A stretch of 8,204 nt of DNA from the NCBI RefSeq assembly GCF_002409645.1, contig NZ_DHNR01000041.1:191537-199740 (forward strand). Direction: 5' to 3'. The notes beneath the pieces were generated by a model. The model did no database searches. It was not told the DNA's origin and saw nothing but the letters and a program-made list of their open reading frames with translations. Positions 1-5,640 of this stretch are shown here, piece by piece. Position 1 is the first letter of the stretch; every line of letters begins with the position of its first letter. The DNA comes from Acetobacter sp. UBA5411. Its GTDB lineage: Bacteria; Pseudomonadota; Alphaproteobacteria; Acetobacterales; Acetobacteraceae. The translations under genes and the position numbers were made by a program.

Positions 1-474
1 GGCGATGCGATTGTCGGTTTTCTGGAGCAGGGAGCTTCCGGCGCGCAGTTGGGAACGCGTTTTGCCGCTGCAGAGGAAAGCATCGCTCATCCACGTTTCA
101 AGGAGGCGTTCATCCGTGCTGCTGCCCGTGATGCGACGACTTCGGTGCAGCTTGATCCCCGCTTCCCCGTCATTCCGGTTCGTGGGCTGGTGAATGAAGG
201 AAGCAAGAATTTCCTTGCACATCAGGCGGAGACGCTTCGACGGTTTCAGGCGGAAGAACTGACCAAAGAGGAAGCGCAGCTTGAAATCGAGCATTTCTGG
301 GCTGGCGCATTGCGCCGGGCCGTGATTGACGGTGATGTCGAGACCGGATCGGTCATGGCCGGACAGTCGGTTGGCATGGTAAAGACCATCCAGCCGGTGA
401 AGGACATCATCGAAGAACTCGTCCAGCAGGCAGTTGGCGCTCTGGCACAGCGGGGCGCTCGTCGAGGAGAGTGA
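1..474 (+). CDS. Nitronate monooxygenase / FabK-type flavoprotein, C-terminal part
   Basis: This is the last 157 codons of a gene that begins upstream of the window; the frame is open from base 1 and ends at TGA 472-474. The visible part matches the C-terminal half of the FMN-dependent TIM-barrel family that includes nitronate monooxygenase (2-nitropropane dioxygenase) and the enoyl-ACP reductase FabK. The GASGAQLGTRF stretch (codons 11-21) is the typical phosphate-binding strand and loop for FMN. The later GDVETGSVMAGQSVGMV segment is the conserved family tail, followed by an amphipathic C-terminal helix. Family members oxidise alkyl nitronates or reduce enoyl thioesters in the cytoplasm, using FMN. 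The substrate cannot be decided without the N-terminal half. The stop codon directly abuts the ATG of the next gene, so the two are probably co-transcribed. An apparent TTG start at 49 is internal and not the real start. Confidence 0.85.
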   Translation, partial: GDAIVGFLEQGASGAQLGTRFAAAEESIAHPRFKEAFIRAAARDATTSVQLDPRFPVIPVRGLVNEGSKNFLAHQAETLRRFQAEELTKEEAQLEIEHFWAGALRRAVIDGDVETGSVMAGQSVGMVKTIQPVKDIIEELVQQAVGALAQRGARRGE

Positions 475-1776
475 ATGAGCGTGGAGACCTCGAAGCGAAT
501 CGAGGAAGACACAATGGAAGAGGGCGGACAGCAGGACACTGCGCAGACCCCTGATCAGAATCCTGATCAGACTGCGGAGGCCTCCCGTGCGTGGTCTGCG
601 CCATTGCCTGATTTTCATTCTCTTGGCGTGGGACACGCGCTGAAAATACGTCGCGAAACGCTCGGCTGGTCCTTACCCGATGTCGCGGCGTGGCTCTGCA
701 TCAAACAATCCTATCTTGAGGCTCTGGAGCATGATCGGGCGGACACCATTCCGGCCGGTGTCTATGCGTTGGGCTTTCTGCGCACTTATGCCGCAGCACT
801 GGGTTTCCCCGCCGAGGCGATGGTTGCCCGTTTCAAGCGTGAAGTCCGGAATGTCGCGAAAAAACCTGAGCTGACATTCCTCACTCCCGAGCCTGAGCGT
901 ACGGTTCCTGCGAGCGCCTTCGTGCTGGCGGGTCTGTTTGTCATCGTGCTGGCTTATGTTGGCTGGTATGAAATGGGCGGCCATGAGCCGGTTCATCTGG
1001 AGAAAGTTCCGTCGGTCGCCAGTGTGATGCCGGGTGTGAACAGTGCGGCATCTCCTTCTCCGCAGATTGCGACGGTGATGCCGGATGCGGCCCCTTCAGT
1101 GCTGAACGGCAGTGCGCCTCCGACTCTTCTGGCAGCACAGCCTGACGCGTCCAGCCATGTCAGCGCGGATGAGTTTGCTAAAGCTGTGACCATGCCGCCG
1201 GAACCGTCTTCTGCTGCATCCGGTTCGGTGGGGCAGACTTCTTCGGAAAATGCGGCTGGAGAAAATGGGCTGGCGTCGCCCGAAATCCCGGCTCCTCCAA
1301 AAGCGGCTGAAATCAGGGCAACGGCCAAAAGCTGGATTCAGGTGAAGACCGCCGACGGCAAGGTTGTGTACGACCACATCATGGAACCCGAGGAGACCTG
1401 GGAGTTTCCAAAGGAAGGCGCGCCGTTCACTCTGACCGTCGGGAATGCGGGCGGTGTGGTGTTGGCTGTCGACAATGTGGTGACCCAGCCGCTGGGAAAG
1501 GATGGGGCGGTCAGGCGCAATATTTCAGTCAGCGATGATGCGATCCGTGATGGCAGCGTTGCGGCACTGGCACCAAAAGCAGGCGATACCGCAATGTCCC
1601 CCGCGGTGGTGCCGGACGATGCCGCTTCTGCGGAGGACAAGCCCCCGATTCCCCTTCCTCCGCCACCTGTGGTAAAGCCACGGGTGTTGCGTCCGAGATC
1701 AGCGCCGCCGGAAAAAGAACTTTCCGCGGATGATCTGAATGCGCGCCAGTTGAAAAATATGGGCGATCCCCGCTGA
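475..1776 (+). CDS. RodZ-like protein: HTH domain, one TM helix, periplasmic DUF4115 domain
   Basis: The 433-residue product has the layout of RodZ, the membrane protein that ties the MreB cytoskeleton to the wall-elongation machinery in rod-shaped bacteria. An acidic, Gln-rich leader (residues 1-45) precedes a Cro/HTH_25-type helix-turn-helix at about 50-112 (HALKIRRETLGWSLPDVAAW, then IPAGVYALGFLRTYAAALGF). A basic stretch and one transmembrane helix follow at about 145-164. A long Ala/Ser/Pro-rich periplasmic linker (about 180-278) leads to a RodZ C-terminal/DUF4115 domain at about 280-355, starting near RATAKSWIQV. The tail (385-433) is Pro-rich (PPIPLPPPPVV) and extends past the usual end of the family. 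The ATG at 475 is supported by GAGGAGA at 464-470, and it directly follows the TGA of the upstream gene. A second ATG at 514 is less likely. I see the architecture directly; the cell-shape role is taken from the family, since divergent RodZ-like proteins are not all proven to act in shape control. Confidence 0.85.
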   Translation: MSVETSKRIEEDTMEEGGQQDTAQTPDQNPDQTAEASRAWSAPLPDFHSLGVGHALKIRRETLGWSLPDVAAWLCIKQSYLEALEHDRADTIPAGVYALGFLRTYAAALGFPAEAMVARFKREVRNVAKKPELTFLTPEPERTVPASAFVLAGLFVIVLAYVGWYEMGGHEPVHLEKVPSVASVMPGVNSAASPSPQIATVMPDAAPSVLNGSAPPTLLAAQPDASSHVSADEFAKAVTMPPEPSSAASGSVGQTSSENAAGENGLASPEIPAPPKAAEIRATAKSWIQVKTADGKVVYDHIMEPEETWEFPKEGAPFTLTVGNAGGVVLAVDNVVTQPLGKDGAVRRNISVSDDAIRDGSVAALAPKAGDTAMSPAVVPDDAASAEDKPPIPLPPPPVVKPRVLRPRSAPPEKELSADDLNARQLKNMGDPR

Positions 1777-1933
1777 TGCGCCCTACAGGAAATGACCTGC
1801 CTGTTAATGTCACGCACTCCGGTCAGGGCTTGCGCTCTGGCTTTCGGATGACAAATTTGGCAGGAAGACCCGGAACAGATACCGAGGCGTGCTTTTTCAG
1901 CCTCGACCTTCGTCCCGACAGGAGGATTGAACG
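1777..1933 (+). other. Intergenic region before ispG, with ribosome binding site
   Basis: This 157-base gap separates the RodZ-like gene from ispG. AGGAGG at 1920-1925, eight bases before the ATG at 1934, is a strong ribosome binding site that fixes the ispG start. A perfect 6-bp inverted repeat (CGAGGC 1883-1888, GCCTCG 1900-1905) has an 11-base loop and no T-run after it, so it does not look like a terminator. I find no convincing -35/-10 pair. The gap is long enough to hold a promoter for ispG, but the sequence does not show one clearly. Confidence 0.5.
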
Positions 1934-3094
1934 ATGAGTGGCTACAGGCCCTATCAGTATATTGAACGCCGCAAGTCGCGTCAGATTCACGTCGGCAAGG
2001 TCGCGGTCGGTGGTGATGCGCCGATTTCGGTCCAGACGATGACCAACACCCTGACCAGCGACGCCCAGGCGACGATCGAGCAGATCCGTCGCGCTGAACT
2101 CGCCGGTGTGGACATTGTGCGCGTGTCTTGCCCCGATGAGGAAAGCACCGCTGCTCTCCACGAGATCGTGCGTGAAGTGAATGTTCCCATCGTCGCGGAC
2201 ATCCACTTCCACTACAAGCGCGCCATCGAAGCGGCGAAAGCCGGTGCGGCCTGCCTGCGTATCAACCCTGGCAACATCGGCAGCGCCGAGCGTGTCCGTG
2301 AGGTTGTGAACGCCGCGAAGGACCATAACTGCTCCATCCGTATCGGCGTGAACGCCGGTTCGCTGGAAAAGCACCTGCTTGAGAAATACGGTGAACCAAA
2401 CCCCGACGCGCTGGTCGAAAGCGCTCTGGAGCACGCCAAGATCCTTGAGGATCATGACTTCCACGAGTTCAAGATCAGCGTGAAGGCATCAGATGTCTTC
2501 CTTGCTGTTGCAGCGTATCAGCAGCTTGCCGATGCGTGCGATCACCCGCTGCATATCGGCATCACCGAGGCCGGCAGCCGTCGCGCCGGAACGGTGAAGT
2601 CCTCCATCGGTCTTGGAAATCTGCTGTGGGCGGGTGTGGGTGACACGATGCGCGTTTCTCTTTCCGCTGAGCCGGAAGAGGAAGTGCTGGTTGGCTGGGA
2701 CATCCTGAAGTCCCTCGGCCTGCGTCATCGCGGTGTGAAGATCATTTCCTGCCCGTCCTGTGCGCGTCAGGGCTTCAACGTCATCCAGACGGTGCAGACG
2801 CTGGAAGATCGCCTCGCACACATCAAGACACCACTGACCCTGTCCATCATCGGTTGCGTGGTGAACGGTCCGGGTGAGGCGCTGATGACTGACCTCGGCG
2901 TGACCGGCGGCGGTTCGGGTCGTCACATGGTCTACTCGTCCGGCAAGCAGGACCACACGGTGCCAGCCAACGACATGATTGAACACATCGTTGGTCTTGT
3001 TGAAGAGCGTGTAGCGAATATCGAAGCCGAGGAAGCCAAGGAAAAGGCGGAAGGTATTGACCTGCCGCTGCCTGACCTCGCCAGCGCGAAATAA
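1934..3094 (+). CDS. ispG: 4-hydroxy-3-methylbut-2-en-1-yl diphosphate synthase (IspG/GcpE)
   Basis: IspG carries out the penultimate step of the MEP (non-mevalonate) isoprenoid pathway. It reductively opens 2-C-methyl-D-erythritol 2,4-cyclodiphosphate to HMBPP, using a [4Fe-4S] cluster in the cytoplasm. The 386-residue protein is close to the usual length of the two-domain bacterial form (about 370). The N-terminal TIM barrel shows GGDAPISVQTMTNTLT (27-42), VRVSCPDEES and VADIHFHYKRA. The C-terminal cluster domain shows SCPSCARQ, giving Cys273 and Cys276, and GCVVNGPGEA, giving Cys308 and Glu315. These are the expected four cluster ligands. The C-terminus has an acidic, Lys/Glu-rich extension (about 355-386) that looks like an ordinary lineage-specific tail. 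The ATG has a strong AGGAGG eight bases upstream. The gene is followed by a 126-base gap with two stem-loops before hisS, so the two need not be tightly coupled. Confidence 0.98.
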   Translation: MSGYRPYQYIERRKSRQIHVGKVAVGGDAPISVQTMTNTLTSDAQATIEQIRRAELAGVDIVRVSCPDEESTAALHEIVREVNVPIVADIHFHYKRAIEAAKAGAACLRINPGNIGSAERVREVVNAAKDHNCSIRIGVNAGSLEKHLLEKYGEPNPDALVESALEHAKILEDHDFHEFKISVKASDVFLAVAAYQQLADACDHPLHIGITEAGSRRAGTVKSSIGLGNLLWAGVGDTMRVSLSAEPEEEVLVGWDILKSLGLRHRGVKIISCPSCARQGFNVIQTVQTLEDRLAHIKTPLTLSIIGCVVNGPGEALMTDLGVTGGGSGRHMVYSSGKQDHTVPANDMIEHIVGLVEERVANIEAEEAKEKAEGIDLPLPDLASAK

Positions 3095-3102
3095 AAACTC
3101 AG

Positions 3103-3128
3103 GTCCCGGAGGCGTCTGTCTTCGGGAC
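3103..3128 (+). repeat. Stem-loop just after ispG, possible terminator or mRNA 3' end
   Basis: GTCCCGGAGGC (3103-3113) pairs with GTCTTCGGGAC (3118-3128) to give an 11-bp stem with two G-U pairs and a 4-base loop, GTCT. It starts 8 bases after the ispG stop codon. There is no T-run immediately downstream (AGTCTATGAG follows), so a classical intrinsic terminator is not supported. It could stabilise the ispG mRNA end, assist Rho-dependent termination, or act with the second hairpin downstream. The pairing is visible in the sequence; the function is inference. Confidence 0.5.
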
Positions 3129-3149
3129 AGTCTATGAGAGATGTCATTA

Positions 3150-3179
3150 CGGCCATCAGGCGTTTCCGTCTGATGGCCG
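3150..3179 (+). repeat. Strong stem-loop upstream of hisS, possible terminator or leader structure
   Basis: CGGCCATCAGGCG (3150-3162) pairs with CGTCTGATGGCCG (3167-3179) in a 13-bp stem with a single G-U pair and a tight TTTC loop. It is the most stable structure I see in the window. A run of eight Ts lies at 3198-3205, but it is 18 bases past the stem, too far for a standard intrinsic terminator. The stem lies 41 bases before the hisS ATG, so it could also sit in the hisS leader. I see no His-rich leader peptide and no T-box features. Confidence 0.55.
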
Positions 3180-3220
3180 GTTGACGTCCTGAAGCCATTT
3201 TTTTTCGGAGTCCTGTCCTT

Positions 3221-4477
3221 ATGAGCGCCATCAGACCCGTTCGTGGTACCCACGATCTGATTGGAGAGGACCAGCGTCGTCACGCTCATGTGGTGGAGAC
3301 GGCGCGACGCGTCACGGCTCTGTATGGCTTTGAAGAATGGGTAACACCGGTTTTTGAGGAGACGGGGGTATTTTCCCGTTCTCTCGGTGACACGTCGGAT
3401 GTCGTGTCCAAGGAAATGTATACCTTCGAGGACCGCGGCGGGGATTCCCTGACGCTCCGTCCGGAAGGAACGGCCGCCATCTGCCGCGCACTGGTCACCA
3501 ATGGACTGACACAGTCGCTGCCGCAGAAAGTGTTCTACGCGGGTCCGATGTTCCGCTATGAGCGGCCCCAGAAGGGGCGTTACCGACAGTTTCATCAGAT
3601 CGGCGCTGAGCTGATCGGTCCCGGTGAGCCGATGGCAGACGCCGAAGCGATCACCATGGGGCGCGACGTGCTGGCGGCTCTGGGTATTGTGGATGATGTC
3701 GTTCTGGAACTGAACACGCTCGGTGATGCGGAAAGCCGCGCTGCTTGGCGTGACGGGCTGGTGGCCTATTTCTCGGACTTCCGCGATCGTCTTTCCGAGG
3801 ACAGCCGGAATCGTCTGGAGCGCAATCCGTTGCGTATTCTCGATAGCAAGGCACCAGAAGACCGGGAATTGGTGGCTGACGCGCCGATGCTGGCGTCCTT
3901 TTTGAACGATGCCTCCCGCCGCTTCTGGGACGATCTCCGCGAAGGCCTCCAGATGTTTGGCGTCGCCTATACCGAAAATCCCCGTATCGTTCGTGGCCTC
4001 GACTATTACAGCCACACGGCGTTCGAGTTTGTAACCACCAACCTTGGTACACAGGGCACCGTCCTTGCTGGCGGACGGTATGATGGTCTTGTGTCGGAAA
4101 TGGGTGGACCTCAGACGCCGGCGATCGGCTGGGCGGGCGGCATTGAGCGTCTGGCCATGTTGCTGGATGCGGCTCCCGCCGTGCAGCAGCCTGTCGCGGT
4201 GATCCCGGTCGGCGATGGAGCGCAGGAAGCCGCGGTCCGTGCTCTTGCAGCATTGCGGGCCGGTGGCATCCGGGCTGAGATGGCTTATCGCGGCAATCTG
4301 AAAAAACGCATGGAGCGCGCCAACAAGACCAATGCGTCCCATGTCGTGATCATCGGCGAGACCGAAGTGACTGCGGGAACGGTGCAACTCCGTGATCTTG
4401 CCACCGGCCTGCAGAATGAAGTGGCGGCATCGGCTCTGGTTCAAGCCATCCGCCAGTCTGGAGACGTTCGCGCGTGA
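3221..4477 (+). CDS. hisS: Histidyl-tRNA synthetase (HisRS)
   Basis: HisRS is a class II synthetase that attaches histidine to tRNA-His in the cytoplasm, normally as a homodimer. The 418 residues match the usual bacterial length (E. coli 424). RPVRGTHDL opens the N-terminus. TLRPEGTAAICRA (78-90) and the motif 2 region FRYERPQKGRYRQFHQIGAE (111-130) form the ATP and acceptor-stem site. The histidine-specific signature RGLDYYSHTAFEF lies at 258-270. AGGRYDGL (283-290) and motif 3, IGWAGGIERL (302-311), complete the catalytic domain. From about 324 to the end runs the alpha/beta anticodon-binding domain (VAVIPVGDGAQEAA to VQLRDLATG). The motif 2 loop is of the common bacterial type. CGGAG at 3206-3210, ten bases upstream, supports the ATG. 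The TGA overlaps the GTG of prfA by four bases, which suggests the two translation genes are coupled. Confidence 0.98.
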   Translation: MSAIRPVRGTHDLIGEDQRRHAHVVETARRVTALYGFEEWVTPVFEETGVFSRSLGDTSDVVSKEMYTFEDRGGDSLTLRPEGTAAICRALVTNGLTQSLPQKVFYAGPMFRYERPQKGRYRQFHQIGAELIGPGEPMADAEAITMGRDVLAALGIVDDVVLELNTLGDAESRAAWRDGLVAYFSDFRDRLSEDSRNRLERNPLRILDSKAPEDRELVADAPMLASFLNDASRRFWDDLREGLQMFGVAYTENPRIVRGLDYYSHTAFEFVTTNLGTQGTVLAGGRYDGLVSEMGGPQTPAIGWAGGIERLAMLLDAAPAVQQPVAVIPVGDGAQEAAVRALAALRAGGIRAEMAYRGNLKKRMERANKTNASHVVIIGETEVTAGTVQLRDLATGLQNEVAASALVQAIRQSGDVRA

Positions 4478-5532
4478 ATCTCGACGACCGGCTTGATCGT
4501 ATTGTTGCTCGCAGTGAGGAACTCGAAGCGCTACTGGCAAGCGGTGTAACGGGAGAAGATTTCACGCGGGCTTCCCGTGAGTACGGTGAAATCGAGCCTC
4601 TGGTCGCGAGGATCAATGCCCTTCGCGCAGTTCAGGCTGAAGAGCAGGATCTGAAGCAGCTTCTTGATGATCCGGAAATGAAGGCGCTGGCGGAAAGCGA
4701 GCTTCATGAGGTGAAGGATCGTATCGGGACACTTCAGCAGGATGTCCGGCTGGCGATGCTGCCCAAGGATGCGGCTGACGAACGCAGCGCCATTCTTGAA
4801 ATACGACCCGCTGCGGGAGGGGATGAGGCGGCACTGTTCGCATCAGAGTTGTTCGGCGCTTACCGACGTTACGCTGATCTTCGTGGCTGGAAATTCGAGG
4901 TCATGGAGTATGACGAGAGCGAACTTGGCGGTCTGCGTGAAGGTATTGCGACCATCAGTGGGAAGGGCGTTTTTGCGCGCCTGAAGTATGAATCCGGGGT
5001 TCATCGCGTGCAGCGTGTGCCAGCCACGGAAAGTCAGGGGCGTATTCATACTTCCACAATCACCGTTGCCGTTCTGCCGGAAGCGGAAGAAGTGGATGTG
5101 CAGATTGATGAAAAAGATCTGCGTATCGACGTTTACCGCGCTTCCGGGGCAGGGGGGCAGCACGTCAACAAGACGGAAAGCGCCGTGCGGATCACGCATC
5201 TGCCGACAGGCGTTGTCGTGGCAATGCAGGAAGAGAAAAGCCAGCACAAGAACCGCGCAAAGGCTATGAAGATTCTGCGGTCCCGCCTTTATGAACAGCA
5301 GCGTGTCAGCCTTCACGAGTCCCGGGCCGCCGATCGGAAATCTCAGGTGGGAACGGGCGATCGCTCCGAACGGATCCGGACCTATAATTTTCCGCAGGGT
5401 CGTGTGACCGATCATCGCATCGGGCTGACGCTCCACAAGATTGACCGGGTGATGCTGGGCGAGCTTGATGAGATTGTTGACGCTCTGATTCAGGAAGATC
5501 AGGCAGAGCAACTCGCGGCCGCTGGTCTGTAA
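4474..5532 (+). CDS. prfA: Peptide chain release factor 1 (RF1)
   Basis: RF1 reads UAA and UAG in the ribosomal A site and triggers release of the finished peptide. The 352 residues are a normal RF1 length. The N-terminal helical domain runs to about residue 100. RPAAGGDEAALFA (111-123) is the family signature. The codon-reading tripeptide PAT is at 183-185 within HRVQRVPATESQGRIH; this marks RF1, since RF2 has SPF here and reads UGA. The catalytic GGQ is at 227-229 within GAGGQHVNKTESAVR, and Gln229 is the residue that PrmC methylates. The start is GTG at 4474, with GGAGA at 4460-4464, overlapping the hisS stop as GTGA. No programmed frameshift is seen, as expected for RF1. The gene that often follows prfA, prmC, is not adjacent here. 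Confidence 0.98.
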   Translation: MNLDDRLDRIVARSEELEALLASGVTGEDFTRASREYGEIEPLVARINALRAVQAEEQDLKQLLDDPEMKALAESELHEVKDRIGTLQQDVRLAMLPKDAADERSAILEIRPAAGGDEAALFASELFGAYRRYADLRGWKFEVMEYDESELGGLREGIATISGKGVFARLKYESGVHRVQRVPATESQGRIHTSTITVAVLPEAEEVDVQIDEKDLRIDVYRASGAGGQHVNKTESAVRITHLPTGVVVAMQEEKSQHKNRAKAMKILRSRLYEQQRVSLHESRAADRKSQVGTGDRSERIRTYNFPQGRVTDHRIGLTLHKIDRVMLGELDEIVDALIQEDQAEQLAAAGL

Positions 5533-5548
5533 TTCTATAAAATCTTTA

Positions 5549-5580
5549 TCAGTTAGAAGATGAAGCTATGTTTTAACTGA
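5549..5580. repeat. Imperfect 10-bp inverted repeat after prfA
   Basis: TCAGTTAGAA (5549-5558) and TTTTAACTGA (5571-5580) form a 10-bp inverted repeat with one G-T pair around a 12-base centre. It begins 16 bases after the prfA stop, in the AT-rich gap before the sensor gene. No T-run follows and the stem is AT-rich, so it would be a weak terminator. It could equally be an operator for a dimeric regulator, or a chance palindrome in AT-rich DNA. I find no confident -35/-10 promoter in 5533-5640. Confidence 0.4.
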
Positions 5581-5624
5581 ATGCTAACAGTGTTGGTTCT
5601 AATATCCTGCTATTGGGGTTCATA

Positions 5625-5632
5625 AAGCAGGT
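5625..5632 (+). promoter_or_regulatory. Candidate ribosome binding site for the sensor gene (TTG start)
   Basis: AAGCAGGT at 5625-5632 matches the ideal AAGGAGGT at seven of eight positions. Its last G (5631) lies nine bases before the TTG at 5641. This is the best Shine-Dalgarno match near any in-frame start of the long sensor frame, and it is the reason I chose TTG 5641. The competing starts TTG 5632 (overlapping this site) and GTG 5668 have no comparable site at proper spacing. Confidence 0.35.
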
Positions 5633-5640
5633 TGATTTCA

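Noticed and set aside
1783..1802. Small inverted repeat ACAGG/CCTGT after the RodZ-like gene
   Set aside because: Only five base pairs with no T-run; expected by chance.
1823..2464. A 213-codon minus-strand frame overlapping the start of ispG
   Set aside because: It is opposite the conserved ispG N-terminal barrel; its openness follows from ispG codon use and it shows no recognisable domain.
3181..3210. TTGACG at 3181 as a -35 box for hisS
   Set aside because: No acceptable -10 box lies 16-18 bases downstream; the bases there are part of a T-run and the ribosome binding site.
2489..4540. A 683-codon open frame on the minus strand opposite ispG and hisS
   Set aside because: It lies antisense to two clearly real genes, matches no family I recognise, and has the Arg/His/Gln-rich composition typical of a shadow frame in GC-rich coding DNA.
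4843..5511. A 222-codon minus-strand frame opposite prfA
   Set aside because: It is antisense to the conserved RF1 core, including GGQ, and resembles no known protein.
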